Assembly: GCA_016785015.1 (NCBI GenBank)
Contig: JADHTJ010000037.1
Span: forward strand, 1-33,269
Direction of reading: 5' to 3'
Source of the DNA: Anaerolineales bacterium
GTDB taxonomy: Bacteria; Chloroflexota; Anaerolineae; Anaerolineales; UBA11858
Length of the DNA: 33,269 nucleotides
Shown: positions 1-8,613 of the stretch, piece after piece
How positions within the stretch are numbered: the stretch's first letter is position 1
Layout of the letters: the number at the start of each line of letters is the position of its first letter
Notes under the pieces: model-generated
Database searches by the model: none
What the model saw: the letters and a program-made list of their open reading frames with translations, nothing else
What the model was told of the DNA's origin: nothing
Translations under genes and position numbers: made by a program

Positions 1-3
1 AAT

Positions 4-17
4 CAATACCTTCGCCA
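4..17 (+). repeat. Left terminal inverted repeat of the IS
   Basis: CAATACCTTCGCCA is the exact reverse complement of positions 1447-1460. Confidence 0.9.
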
Positions 18-92
18 AAAATAGCGTGAACAAAGAGGGTTTCTTGTAGTACAGTTGTGTTTCTCACAACCCAACCTCCACAAGAAACCCTT

Positions 93-1445
93 ATGAACAT
101 TTTAGCACTTTTAGCAGTTTTATCGCCATATTTATCAGAAACAGATATTCGTCGTATGCGCTGGGTAGCTCAGGCGATGTTGAGCATGACAGGTCGAGTG
201 ACAATGCTTGGCATCTCTCGCTGGACAGGAAAAGGCGGCAGTTATCGAAGCATACAGCGTTTATTCAAGACAAAAATACCTTGGATAAAAGTGTTCCTTC
301 TTTTTTTCAAAAAGCACCTGTTTAATGTCAAGTTCGAGTATCTTCTAGTCGGCGATGAAAGTGTGATAACAAAATCAGGCAAGCACACCTTTGGTATAGA
401 TCGTTTTTACGCTGGGCTACTGAAAAAAGTCGTCAAAAGTATCGCCATCTTTTCATTATCAATCGCTTCAGTTGAAGAGAGGCACTCCTATCCATTACAA
501 GTTGAACAAGTTCTTCGTACGGAAGAAGAAAAAGAATCTGCAAAAAAAAAGAAAAACAAAAAATCGAAGAAGAAAAGTAATCCCAAAAAGAAGAAGTTGG
601 GTCGTCCGAAAGGAAGCAAGAACCGAGATAAAACACAGGTTTCTCTAACTCCGGAGTTGTTACGCATCCAAAATATGATCAAAAAACAGCTTCAACTTCT
701 CCAACCGCTGGTAAAAATCCGTCATATTGCCTTAGATGGACATTTTGGAAATAATAACGCTCTCCAGATGGTTTTGCTGTCCGGGCTGGACTTGGTTTCT
801 AAATTGCGTTCCGACTCCGCTTTATATTTTCTCTACGAAGGTCAGCAAAAAGCTAGAGGGCCTAAAAGAAAATACGGGAACAAAGTAGATTACCGCAACA
901 TACCTGTGAAGTATTTAGTGAGCCAGAAAACTGAAAAAGGTATTCAGACCAAGATCTATCAAAGCAAGATGCTACACAAAAGTTTTGCTCAAATGTTGAA
1001 TGTCGTCATTATCACAAAGACTAATCTCAAAACAGGTGCTTTTGCTCATGTTGTTTTATTTTCAAGTGACATGAAACTTTCTTTTGAGAAGATCATCGAC
1101 TACTACAGCTTGCGTTTTCAGATCGAATTCAACTTCCGAGACGCCAAACAATTCTGGGGTTTGGAAGATTTCATGAACATAAAAGAAGTACAGCTGACGA
1201 ATGCGCTCAACTTATCTTTATTCATGACCAATCTTTCTCAGGTACTATTGCGGGAGTTTCGGCACACAAATCCTGAAAGCGGTATTCTGGATTTGAAAGC
1301 CTACTATAGAGCAGCTAAATACTTCGAGGAAACAATAAAAATGCTTCCGCAAAAACCAGAGCCTATTTTATTTGAGCAGATTTTTGGACGCTTGGCATCT
1401 TTTTCATCCGTTCATACTGCTAATTCACCACTTTTACCGCCATAA
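93..1445 (+). CDS. IS4-family DDE transposase
   Basis: A 450-aa transposase that cuts and joins the ends of its own element. The catalytic triad fits the IS4 family: D88 in GDES, D215 in ALDGHFGN, and E345 within a perfect Y-(2)-R-(3)-E-(6)-K signature (Y338, R341, E345, K352). Between the first two Asp lies a strongly basic insertion (about residues 150-180) of lysine runs followed by GRPKGSKN, an AT-hook-like motif that could aid DNA binding. The ATG at 93 is preferred over an upstream in-frame GTG at 57, because the protein then begins at a normal hydrophobic N-terminus. No good Shine-Dalgarno precedes either start. The frame is intact and both termini are perfect, so the copy may be active. 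Confidence 0.92.
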   Translation: MNILALLAVLSPYLSETDIRRMRWVAQAMLSMTGRVTMLGISRWTGKGGSYRSIQRLFKTKIPWIKVFLLFFKKHLFNVKFEYLLVGDESVITKSGKHTFGIDRFYAGLLKKVVKSIAIFSLSIASVEERHSYPLQVEQVLRTEEEKESAKKKKNKKSKKKSNPKKKKLGRPKGSKNRDKTQVSLTPELLRIQNMIKKQLQLLQPLVKIRHIALDGHFGNNNALQMVLLSGLDLVSKLRSDSALYFLYEGQQKARGPKRKYGNKVDYRNIPVKYLVSQKTEKGIQTKIYQSKMLHKSFAQMLNVVIITKTNLKTGAFAHVVLFSSDMKLSFEKIIDYYSLRFQIEFNFRDAKQFWGLEDFMNIKEVQLTNALNLSLFMTNLSQVLLREFRHTNPESGILDLKAYYRAAKYFEETIKMLPQKPEPILFEQIFGRLASFSSVHTANSPLLPP

Positions 1446-1446
1446 G

Positions 1447-1460
1447 TGGCGAAGGTATTG
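1447..1460 (-). repeat. Right terminal inverted repeat of the IS
   Basis: TGGCGAAGGTATTG mirrors the left end exactly. It begins 1 nt after the transposase stop codon. Confidence 0.9.
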
Positions 1461-1495
1461 TCAATATAACAATAATTTTCGTTATTATTGCGTTA

Positions 1496-2005
1496 TTGCT
1501 GACTCCAATCAGTTCCGCATATGCAAATGTAGATCTTCCCGGCAACGGGGGTGATGGTGGTGACGTTGGAGGTGGCGACCCTGATCCTGATCCTGACCCC
1601 GATCCTGACCCCGATCCAGATCCAGACCCTGATCCAGGTCCAGGTCCAGATCCCAAAATTCCTCGTGTTCCAAAACCGCTGATATGTTTGAGTTCAGACA
1701 AAGCGCCACCTTGGTGTGTCGGCAACATATGTTTTAACCCAAGTTATTTTTTCGGGGGCGGGGTAATGTCGTTGGAGCAGGATGGGAGCAATGTAATAAT
1801 TTCCACCACTGGAACAGTCTTTACAAATGGTCAATTATCGTTCCCATTGCCAAAGGGAGCTGATCCTAACAAATGCACATTTTATAAAGATGGAGTCGCC
1901 CTACCAAACACAGTCTTTCCAGCTAACGGCGGTAATGTTTTCGCCTACATAGGACAACCTCCAGGATCCATTAGTGGAACCTGGTCAGTTCAATGCGATA
2001 GTTAA
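1496..2005 (+). CDS. Secreted Asp-Pro-repeat protein, 5' end removed by the IS
   Basis: No function recognised. The frame encodes a hydrophobic stretch (from about 1461: ITIIIFVIIALLLTPISSAY) ending in an Ala-x-Ala-like site (SAYA), which looks like the core of a Sec signal peptide. A Gly/Asp linker follows, then about ten Asp-Pro units, then a roughly 110-residue domain with Cys in LICL, PWC, NIC, KCTF and VQCDS. The open frame runs back into the IS end (to about 1424) without any ATG or GTG. The TTG at 1496 is the only standard start codon and would remove most of the signal peptide. I infer that the IS inserted between the native start and the hydrophobic core, so this is probably a non-functional remnant or one expressed without export. 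The DP tract is coded by alternating GAT/GAC and CCT/CCC/CCA. Confidence 0.6.
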   Translation: MLTPISSAYANVDLPGNGGDGGDVGGGDPDPDPDPDPDPDPDPDPDPGPGPDPKIPRVPKPLICLSSDKAPPWCVGNICFNPSYFFGGGVMSLEQDGSNVIISTTGTVFTNGQLSFPLPKGADPNKCTFYKDGVALPNTVFPANGGNVFAYIGQPPGSISGTWSVQCDS

Positions 2006-2037
2006 GTTTGCATTTTCACACAAATACAAAGAGCAAC

Positions 2038-2064
2038 AAGGCTGGTCTAATGACCGGCCTTTTG
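2038..2064 (+). terminator. Rho-independent terminator
   Basis: AAGGCTGGTC (2038-2047), loop TAAT, then GACCGGCCTT (2052-2061) with one G-U pair and a following T-rich run. It closes the interrupted secreted-protein gene. Confidence 0.8.
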
Positions 2065-2138
2065 TCTTTAACGTGATTTATAATGAAGGGTGTTGGGGTT
2101 TTTGATAATTTAGGACAGATTTATCGAGCAGGGTTTCT

Positions 2139-2233
2139 AGTATCCGCCGTGGTAAAGGGCCACATTTGGGGGTAGGGGTGCGGAGCACGCCCCCCTACCC
2201 CCAAATGTGAGGTCTCTCACGGCAATTCCTATA
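2139..2233. repeat. Long G/C-rich inverted repeat upstream of dnaG
   Basis: An 18-bp perfect stem (CACATTTGGGGGTAGGGG at 2161-2178 against 2192-2209) surrounds a 13-nt loop. Weaker pairing extends outward (GCCGTG near 2146 with CACGGC near 2218). No T-tract follows, so it is not a standard terminator. It may be a small non-autonomous mobile repeat or a structured leader. The rest of 2065-2321 holds only the dnaG promoter. Confidence 0.7.
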
Positions 2234-2273
2234 GAACCATCGAGCAATTTCAAAGAGATCGTCTGGGGCGCGG

Positions 2274-2279
2274 TATAAT
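2274..2279 (+). promoter_or_regulatory. -10 box of the dnaG-rpoD promoter
   Basis: A perfect TATAAT lies 42 bp upstream of the dnaG ATG. The hexamer 17 bp further upstream (CAAAGA) is a poor -35, so only the -10 is convincing. Confidence 0.5.
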
Positions 2280-2321
2280 GATTTCACTGTTTACCGATCA
2301 CTTAATCACAATCCACTGAAT

Positions 2322-4238
2322 ATGACCGCCATTGACGAAGTAAAAGCCCGGCTCGATATCGTCGATATCGTCTCCAATAGCGTAGAACTGCGTAAAGCTG
2401 GCAAAAGTTACTCAGGTTTTTGTCCTTTCCATCATAATGCGCGCACGCCAGCTTTTGCCGTTTTCCCAGATACGGGCACATGGCGTTGCTTTGGCGAGTG
2501 CAACGAGGGTGGTGATATCTTCAGCTATGTGATGAAAAAAGAGGGCTGGGATTTTCCTACCGCGCTCAAGGAACTAGCTGAACAAGCAGGTGTTGAGCTC
2601 AAGCCGCTGACCCCCAAAGAACAAGAACGCTACGAAGAATATGACCGCTTGCGCGATCTATTAGAAAGCGCAGTGAGCTTTTTCCAGCGCCAATTACTTA
2701 CTTCGCCAGCCGGGGAAAAGGCGTTGAACTATCTTCACGAACGCGGCCTGAGCGACGAAACTATCGAGGATTTTGGCATTGGCTACGCACCTGACTCCTG
2801 GGAAACGGCCACAAATCACTTCAAAGCCAATGGCTACACCGAGGCGGACCTGATCGATGCCGGAATGGTATCAGAGCGAGAGTCTGGGGGGGTCTATGAT
2901 CGCTTCCGCAACCGCATTGTTGTGCCCATCCGCGATCAGCGCAGCCGCATGACCGGCTTTGGAGCGCGCACGCTCGACCCTGAAGGCCTGCCCAAATATC
3001 TCAACTCGCCCCAAACGGAGATCTTCGATAAGGGCAAAATCCTTTTTGGTTTAGACAAAGCTCGTAAATCCATTCGGACGGAAGATCGAGTTGTGATCGT
3101 CGAGGGCTATATGGGGGTTTTAGCTCCACACCAGCATGGCTATGCCAACGTGGTTGCGACTATGGGTACAGCCCTGACAGAAGATCACCTACGCTTGATT
3201 AAGCGCTTCAGCCGCCGGATTATCCTGGCGATGGACTCCGATGCCGCCGGAACTAAGGCAACGCTGAGGGGTCTCGAAGTAGCCCGCCAAACCCTGGATA
3301 GAGAAGGCGAGATCAGGTTCGATGCCCGCGGTTTGTTACGTCAAGAGGGGCGGCTTCAGGCTGATATTCGCGTTAGTACCCTACCCCCAGGCATGGATCC
3401 GGACGATGTGATCAACCGTGATCCGGCCGAATGGGAAGCAATTATTGCCGGGGCGAAACCTATCGTTGTGCACGTGATGGAAACCCTGGCCGCGGACCGA
3501 GATATTGAAGATCCTAAAACGAAAACTGAGATCGCCGCCCAGGTGATGCCGCTGATTGAAGATATCCCTAGCTCTATCGAACGGGATGCGTACCGCCAAC
3601 AATTAGCACGGCTGCTGCGAGTGGATGAGCGCTCTTTAGTAGAATCGCGCGGGAGCAGAAAACCTTCCAGGCGCAGCTATCCTGCCCAACGGCCTCCGTC
3701 TTTCCAAACTCCACAGGTAATCACTACCTCACCTCTAGAGGCTATTTACTCTCGAGAAGTTCATCTACTGGGCATCTTGCTCCGTCGACCGGATTTGATT
3801 TATCATATCGATCGGCAACTTCAAGAAGACAGTCTCACTCGAGTGAATCGTCACGATTTCCAACATACAGATCATCAGGTACTCTTCCGCCTGGTTCAAG
3901 ACTCACTTCACCAGGGGGAAAGCGAACCGCTGCATTTTGTGCTCAACCATTTGTCGGAAGCAATGATGTCGTTGGCTGATGATATACTGGCCCATACAGA
4001 AAAAACTGATCCTTTCGGGAAAGACGTCTTAGAAGATATACTCAGGGCATTACTACGTTTACGTACCAAAGGAATAAACCAACAACTGGATCATCTGCGT
4101 TATTTACAGGAAACAGCCCAAGATCAGGGCGATACCAAAGCTGAAGAGTTTCAAAAATCGATGGCACAATATGTCACATTGCTGGGTCGCTTGCATCGTG
4201 CGCAAAATCGTTATACTAATCATTCGTTAACCCACTAG
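2322..4238 (+). CDS. dnaG: DNA primase DnaG
   Basis: A 638-aa bacterial primase that lays down RNA primers at the replication fork together with the replicative helicase. The N-terminal CHC2 zinc finger is present: C34, H37, C56 and C60 in CPFHH and CFGEC. The central catalytic part contains a Toprim fold with E261 in VEGYMGV and the metal-binding D305-x-D307 in AMDSDAAG. A C-terminal region of about 170 residues with several helices corresponds to the helicase-interaction domain. Length is normal for the family. The gene starts 12 bp upstream of rpoD's ATG on its 3' side, the classical macromolecular-synthesis arrangement, here without rpsU in front. ATG at 2322 is chosen because the family's conserved start (VKARLDIVDIV) begins a few residues later. 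Confidence 0.97.
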   Translation: MTAIDEVKARLDIVDIVSNSVELRKAGKSYSGFCPFHHNARTPAFAVFPDTGTWRCFGECNEGGDIFSYVMKKEGWDFPTALKELAEQAGVELKPLTPKEQERYEEYDRLRDLLESAVSFFQRQLLTSPAGEKALNYLHERGLSDETIEDFGIGYAPDSWETATNHFKANGYTEADLIDAGMVSERESGGVYDRFRNRIVVPIRDQRSRMTGFGARTLDPEGLPKYLNSPQTEIFDKGKILFGLDKARKSIRTEDRVVIVEGYMGVLAPHQHGYANVVATMGTALTEDHLRLIKRFSRRIILAMDSDAAGTKATLRGLEVARQTLDREGEIRFDARGLLRQEGRLQADIRVSTLPPGMDPDDVINRDPAEWEAIIAGAKPIVVHVMETLAADRDIEDPKTKTEIAAQVMPLIEDIPSSIERDAYRQQLARLLRVDERSLVESRGSRKPSRRSYPAQRPPSFQTPQVITTSPLEAIYSREVHLLGILLRRPDLIYHIDRQLQEDSLTRVNRHDFQHTDHQVLFRLVQDSLHQGESEPLHFVLNHLSEAMMSLADDILAHTEKTDPFGKDVLEDILRALLRLRTKGINQQLDHLRYLQETAQDQGDTKAEEFQKSMAQYVTLLGRLHRAQNRYTNHSLTH

Positions 4239-4250
4239 GCAACCGAACTT

Positions 4251-5837
4251 ATGACCCAATCTGATCCTCAACTCGTCCCTATTCCAAAACCCACAGATGA
4301 TACGCTATCATCTGATAAAGAACTTATGTTTTTGGATGACGACCTTTCAGTTGTTGAGGAGGAAAATAACACATCTAAAAATCAAGAGGTTTCAGAAATT
4401 CCTGCTGAGAATACTGCTTCCAAAGAGCAGGCCGCCATTGCTGCAGCACAGGAATTGATTCCCAAACTAGATAGCGATCCGATTAGGCTGTATTTCAATG
4501 ATATTGGTAAAGTAGATCTGTTGGGGATTGACCAAGAGTTCTGGCTGTCCGCTTGCATGATGGCCGTGCGCAGAATTGATAATATAGGACGCCAACATCC
4601 CATTGCTCGTAGAGGAGTCTCTCCAGTACAGGGCATGTACCGGGCAGTTTTTGCAGAATTAAGGACAGCCTGGAGCCGTGTCCGTGATGATATCAAGCGC
4701 TGGAAATTCGCCTGTCCCGATCTTTTGTCCATTCTCAATGAAGCCCGTAGTTTACGAGAATCTTGGGATATGGATCAGCCATCTTATCTGCGCAATTACC
4801 TGGACAACGGCATGTGGGGGAAAGACACTTTCTGGGACACTATTGCTCGCTATGCCTTTACAATCTTCATCTCGTTCTATGCCCTTCCTGATGAAGCTTC
4901 GCAAAAATTATCTGACTATTTAGAGAAACATCATAAGCTGCCTTCCAAACGAACTTTCTTCCGCTACCTGCCATCTGATGAAATCTTGAATCAGAATGTC
5001 CAACAGTTGCGCAATCTTTCTCGTGAAGCCCACAACATGATCATCCGCTCCAACTTGCGCTTAGTGGTCAGTGTGGCCAAGCGTTATACCGGCCGCGGCA
5101 ACTCATTTTTAGATTTGATCCAAGAAGGTAATGTGGGGCTTTTGCGCGCCGTCTCGAAATTCGATCCTACCCGAGGTTATAAATTCAGCACTTATGCCAC
5201 CTGGTGGATTCGTCAATCTGTCAGCCGTTCGATTGCCGATCAGGCTCGTACGATCCGTATTCCCGTACATGTGCATGAGACTATCAACCGGCTGGTGCGA
5301 ATTCAACGCGATCTTACTCAGGAGTTGAACCGCGAACCTACCACCGATGAGATTACCCTGGAGTCCGGGTTTCTGAACCCACAAGACGTGCTGACCATTC
5401 AGCGCGCAGAGATTGACGGAGACACATTGCCCATGGAGTTAAATCGTCGTCTTCAAAGGGCATCTCGTAAAGTGACGCGCATTTTACAATCTTCAGAAGC
5501 ACCGCTCTCATTAGATAGCCCGGTGGGCAATGATGAAGATAACAATCAATTAGGGGATTTCATCGAAGACGAAGAGGCCATGAAGCCCGTCGATGCGGCA
5601 GCGCGTGAAATGCTCCGAGAACAGGTCAAAAATGCTTTGGCAATCCTTTCCGAGCGAGAGCGTCAGGTGTTAGAATTGCGCTTTGGTTTGTTGGATGGCA
5701 AAGACCACACCCTAGAAGAAGTCGGCAAATATTTCAACGTGACGCGCGAGCGCATTCGCCAGATCGAAGCCAAAGCATTACGCAAATTGCGTCACCCCAC
5801 GCGCAGCCGCCACCTGCGAGATTATCTCGAAACCTGA
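4251..5837 (+). CDS. rpoD: Primary RNA polymerase sigma factor (sigma-70)
   Basis: A 528-aa housekeeping sigma factor that directs RNA polymerase to -35/-10 promoters. Region 1.2 ([16 protein letters not shown], about residues 76-91) is followed by a non-conserved insert of about 165 residues. Region 2 (about 258-330) has the core-binding and -10 motifs including [15 protein letters not shown]. Region 3 follows, then region 4 (about 460-525) with the -35 helix-turn-helix in [20 protein letters not shown]. The acidic N-terminal 70 residues resemble a degenerate region 1.1. The gene lies 12 bp after dnaG and is surely co-transcribed with it. The perfect TTGACA/TATAAT promoter at 22302-22330 is the type of site it should recognise. 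Confidence 0.96.
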   Translation: MTQSDPQLVPIPKPTDDTLSSDKELMFLDDDLSVVEEENNTSKNQEVSEIPAENTASKEQAAIAAAQELIPKLDSDPIRLYFNDIGKVDLLGIDQEFWLSACMMAVRRIDNIGRQHPIARRGVSPVQGMYRAVFAELRTAWSRVRDDIKRWKFACPDLLSILNEARSLRESWDMDQPSYLRNYLDNGMWGKDTFWDTIARYAFTIFISFYALPDEASQKLSDYLEKHHKLPSKRTFFRYLPSDEILNQNVQQLRNLSREAHNMIIRSNLRLVVSVAKRYTGRGNSFLDLIQEGNVGLLRAVSKFDPTRGYKFSTYATWWIRQSVSRSIADQARTIRIPVHVHETINRLVRIQRDLTQELNREPTTDEITLESGFLNPQDVLTIQRAEIDGDTLPMELNRRLQRASRKVTRILQSSEAPLSLDSPVGNDEDNNQLGDFIEDEEAMKPVDAAAREMLREQVKNALAILSERERQVLELRFGLLDGKDHTLEEVGKYFNVTRERIRQIEAKALRKLRHPTRSRHLRDYLET

Positions 5838-5924
5838 TGACCAACACGGGTTCATAGCCTGGCCAACATCCCGCTTTCATCAAACAAACCATCATAAACC
5901 TCACTATCAGGAGATTTTTATCTA

Positions 5925-6479
5925 ATGATTTCTCAGCGATCTGTCTATCCTATCGAAATTGCTGGCGTTTATCGGGAATTGCGTCTATTCGAAGTTCAAG
6001 CAGGATTGCGCATCGCTATTCTCAATATCCTTGGTGATACTGAATTAGTTTCTGCCTGTGCAGTAGTCCTGAGAGAAAAACTAGCTCAATTTGAGTATGA
6101 TGTAATTGTTACGGCAGAGGCGAAGAGCATACCTCTTGCGCACGAACTTGCGAGGGTCAGTGATAAACCCTATGTGGTCTTGCGCAAACATTATCGCAGC
6201 TATATGGGTAAGACCATCCAGGCAGAAACGATCTCAATCACTACCGGACAAACCCAAAACCTGTATCTGGATGAAAAAGACATCTCACTCATCCAAGGGA
6301 AAAAGGCCATTCTGCTCGACGATGTAATCAGCACTGGTTCGACCCTGGAAGGCATGCAGCAAATCATTCAGAATGCCGAAGGGCAATTGATCGCTATGGC
6401 TGCCATTCTCACCGAAGGCGACCAAGAAAAATGGAAGGGCGTAGTCAGTCTAGGCCACCTTCCTCTGTTTACTGACTAA
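5925..6479 (+). CDS. Adenine/xanthine-type phosphoribosyltransferase
   Basis: A 184-aa type I phosphoribosyltransferase, probably salvaging a purine base with PRPP to give the nucleotide in the cytoplasm. The PRPP-binding signature AILLDDVISTGSTLEG lies at about residues 128-143 with the two adjacent Asp followed by the STGST loop. An upstream motif VTAEAKSIPLAHELAR (about 62-77) matches the APRT/XPRT pattern. Length agrees with APRT-like proteins. A good Shine-Dalgarno (CAGGAGA at about 5909) precedes the ATG at 5925. It follows rpoD by 87 bp without an obvious terminator. Base specificity cannot be read from the sequence. Confidence 0.88.
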   Translation: MISQRSVYPIEIAGVYRELRLFEVQAGLRIAILNILGDTELVSACAVVLREKLAQFEYDVIVTAEAKSIPLAHELARVSDKPYVVLRKHYRSYMGKTIQAETISITTGQTQNLYLDEKDISLIQGKKAILLDDVISTGSTLEGMQQIIQNAEGQLIAMAAILTEGDQEKWKGVVSLGHLPLFTD

Positions 6480-6489
6480 ATATCTACTT

Positions 6490-6617
6490 GTGTGTCAACC
6501 GTGAATATAAAAGTTGCCGAGATTTCCAAATCACGCATCCTCAGGGGTCGCGCAGCGCACCTTTGGCGTAGAAACCCCGCCTACGGATAGTGTCTTTATG
6601 AATGGCTTTTGACACAC
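6490..6617. repeat. Intergenic segment bounded by 9-bp inverted repeats
   Basis: GTGTGTCAA at 6490-6498 and TTGACACAC at 6609-6617 are exact complements 128 bp apart. Inside is a G/C-rich stretch with GGGGT and ACCCC arms. It fills the gap before the aldehyde dehydrogenase. It may be a leader structure or a small repeat element. Confidence 0.45.
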
Positions 6618-6645
6618 CACTACTCTCAATTAGGAGATTTTCTTT

Positions 6646-8217
6646 ATGAGTAATTTTGAGCTTACATACGCTACCATGTTCGACCCACCTGAAGAATTGC
6701 ATACACGCTATGATGAAGCCTTGGCAAATGCCAGGTCGCTTTCGGGTACAGAATATGGCATGATCATCAATGGCAAAGAATCCTTTGCTAAACACAAATT
6801 CAAGAGTCATAATCCTGCCAACACCGAAGAAATATTAGCCGTATTCCAAACGGGAACTGCCAAAGACGCCAACGACGCTATCGCCGCTGCCAAGGCCGCT
6901 TTTCCAAGCTGGAGCCGCCTGTCCTGGCAAGAACGAGTCATTCTGCTGCGTAAGGCCGCCGAAATCATGGATGAGCGTCTCTTTGAAATTGCAGCGACGA
7001 TCTCCCTTGAAGTTGGCAAGAATCGCATGGAAGCTCTCGGCGATATCGCTGAGACTCCAGCATTAATCCGCTGGGCCTGCGACGAGATGGAAGAGAACCA
7101 GGGTTTCGTCGTTCAGATGGGTAAAGATCCGCTCGTCGGGTACAACGCAACCAACTACTCTGTCCTGCGTCCCTATGGCGTTTGGCTGGTGATCAGCCCC
7201 TTCAACTTCCCTGCTGCACTAACAGGCGGACCTGTTGGCGCAGCTTTGGTGGCGGGCAACACTGTTGTGATGAAACCTGCTACAGACACCCCATGGACAG
7301 TGCGTCTATTAGCGGAATGTTTCGTCGATGCTGGGCTGCCGCAGGGTGTGGTCAATTATGTGACTGGCTCTGGGAGTGTGCTCGGGAAAGCGTTGGTCGA
7401 TAACCCCGATGTGGATGGCCTGACTTTTACTGGTTCCTATGATGTTGGCATGGGCATCTTCCGCAGCTTCGCACAGGGCAAATACATCCGCCCTACCATT
7501 CTGGAATTGGGCGGTAAAAACCCGGCCATCGTTTCACGCAATGCCGATGTGGAGCGCGCTGCGCTGGGCATTGTGCGCTCAGCCTTCGGCCTGCAAGGTC
7601 AAAAGTGTTCGGCTTGTTCGCGGGTTTTTATTGAAGAGCCGCTTTACGATCAGGTAGTCGATCGAGTTGTCGAGCTAACAAGCGAGCTTAAAGTCGGCAA
7701 TCCCACGGACCGCTCAGTATACCTGGGACCTGTGGTCAACAGTTGGTCTTATCGAGATTTCCTGAAATTCACTGATGAACTCAAAGAAGTTGGCACAATC
7801 CTTACAGGCGGCGAGGTGCTAACCGAAGGGAGTTTCATCAACGGTTATTTCTGCGCCCCAACCATTGCCGCGGATGTGCCTTTGGAAAATCACCTGTGGA
7901 AAGATGAGATGTTCTTACCTATCACCATGGTTCATAAAGTAGAGAGTCTCGGCGAAGCTATGGCTCTAGCCAACGATGTTGATTACGGTTTGACATCGGG
8001 ATTCTACGGCAGCGAAGAGGAATCTCAATGGTTCTTTGAGAATACTCAGGCAGGTGTCAATTACGCCAATCGACCGCAAGGTGCTACCACCGGAGCATGG
8101 CCAGGATACCAACCCTTTGGTGGATGGAAAGGTTCTGGCTCTAGCGGCAAGAACGCAGGCGGTCACTACTACCTGCAACTGTATATGCATGAGAAAATTC
8201 AATCTTTGGTAGAATAG
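6646..8217 (+). CDS. Aldehyde dehydrogenase, L-glutamate gamma-semialdehyde (P5C) dehydrogenase type
   Basis: A 523-aa NAD(P)-dependent aldehyde dehydrogenase that would oxidise glutamate semialdehyde to glutamate in proline or arginine catabolism. Features seen: the N-terminal YGMIINGKE region, the Rossmann segment with SPFNFPAAL, and the catalytic Glu287 in LELGGKNPAI. The nucleophile Cys321 lies in GQKCSACSR, a sequence typical of P5C dehydrogenases. A C-terminal block with TTGAWPGYQPFGGWKGSG and AGGHYYL matches the oligomerisation tail of that family. Length fits monofunctional RocA/PruA proteins. The start at 6646 is supported by TAGGAGATTTT about 12 bp before. No proline dehydrogenase lies nearby, so exact substrate remains an inference from family resemblance. 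Confidence 0.85.
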   Translation: MSNFELTYATMFDPPEELHTRYDEALANARSLSGTEYGMIINGKESFAKHKFKSHNPANTEEILAVFQTGTAKDANDAIAAAKAAFPSWSRLSWQERVILLRKAAEIMDERLFEIAATISLEVGKNRMEALGDIAETPALIRWACDEMEENQGFVVQMGKDPLVGYNATNYSVLRPYGVWLVISPFNFPAALTGGPVGAALVAGNTVVMKPATDTPWTVRLLAECFVDAGLPQGVVNYVTGSGSVLGKALVDNPDVDGLTFTGSYDVGMGIFRSFAQGKYIRPTILELGGKNPAIVSRNADVERAALGIVRSAFGLQGQKCSACSRVFIEEPLYDQVVDRVVELTSELKVGNPTDRSVYLGPVVNSWSYRDFLKFTDELKEVGTILTGGEVLTEGSFINGYFCAPTIAADVPLENHLWKDEMFLPITMVHKVESLGEAMALANDVDYGLTSGFYGSEEESQWFFENTQAGVNYANRPQGATTGAWPGYQPFGGWKGSGSSGKNAGGHYYLQLYMHEKIQSLVE

Positions 8218-8237
8218 AAATATATATTTTCATATTA

Positions 8238-8308
8238 TTGTCATTGCGAGGAAACGAAGTCGACGACATTTGCACCTGTGGCGCGTCTGCGGCGGCTCGC
8301 AATGACAA
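8238..8308. repeat. REP-like inverted repeat (TCATTGCGAG type)
   Basis: The 13-bp arms TTGTCATTGCGAG (8238-8250) and CTCGCAATGACAA (8296-8308) are perfect complements. Another element of the same kind is at 16359-16439. The right arm supplies the possible ATG (8302) of the following small gene. Confidence 0.75.
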
Positions 8309-8544
8309 ACCAATATTATATGGGCGCACGTATCGGTATTTTTTTCACCATTGTGGGGGGCTTTTTGTTACTGTTGTATAGTGGTTCTATTGGATCAGGA
8401 GAAGGGGTTATCCAGTGGTTTTTGTTAGGAGTCGTGTTGTTTGCCCTGGGGATATTTCTTTGGAACCGATACCGGGAGAAACCCACATCAAAGCGCTTTC
8501 GCACTATTCGTAAAATCATGTCCAGGGGGAGGAACGAAGAGTAA
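8302..8544 (+). CDS. Small two-helix membrane protein
   Basis: An 80-aa protein of unknown function. Two hydrophobic segments (about residues 9-27 and 36-55) are separated by a short Gly/Ser loop. A strongly basic cytoplasmic tail with many Arg and Lys follows. The start could be the ATG at 8302, which lies inside a REP-like repeat arm, or the ATG at 8320, which gives 74 aa and begins directly before the first helix. Neither has a convincing Shine-Dalgarno, and I lean to 8320 as the ancestral start. The frame is open and the membrane pattern is coherent, so I regard it as a real gene. It may be co-transcribed with the CPBP protease 69 bp downstream. Confidence 0.6.
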   Translation: MTNQYYMGARIGIFFTIVGGFLLLLYSGSIGSGEGVIQWFLLGVVLFALGIFLWNRYREKPTSKRFRTIRKIMSRGRNEE

Positions 8545-8613
8545 GATAAATTCCACTTCGGGGGATTCTTCATTTCTGGTACACTAAACCAGCTATAACC
8601 ACAAAAAATTTCC

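Larger units (their letters stand above)
4..1460 (+). mobile_element. IS4-family insertion sequence, complete
   Basis: A 1457-bp element is bounded by a perfect 14-bp terminal inverted repeat: CAATACCTTCGCCA at 4-17 and its exact complement at 1447-1460. It contains one transposase gene filling almost all of the interior. The bases after the right end are TCAAT and the three bases before the left end are AAT. A 5-bp target duplication TCAAT would fit, but the window starts too late to prove it. The element is visibly A/T-richer than the flanking chromosome. Its right end abuts the signal-peptide codons of the next gene, so it has interrupted that gene. Confidence 0.9.

Noticed and set aside
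1578-1654. CRISPR-like repeat array
   Set aside because: The repeats are contiguous hexamers coding Asp-Pro with no spacers.
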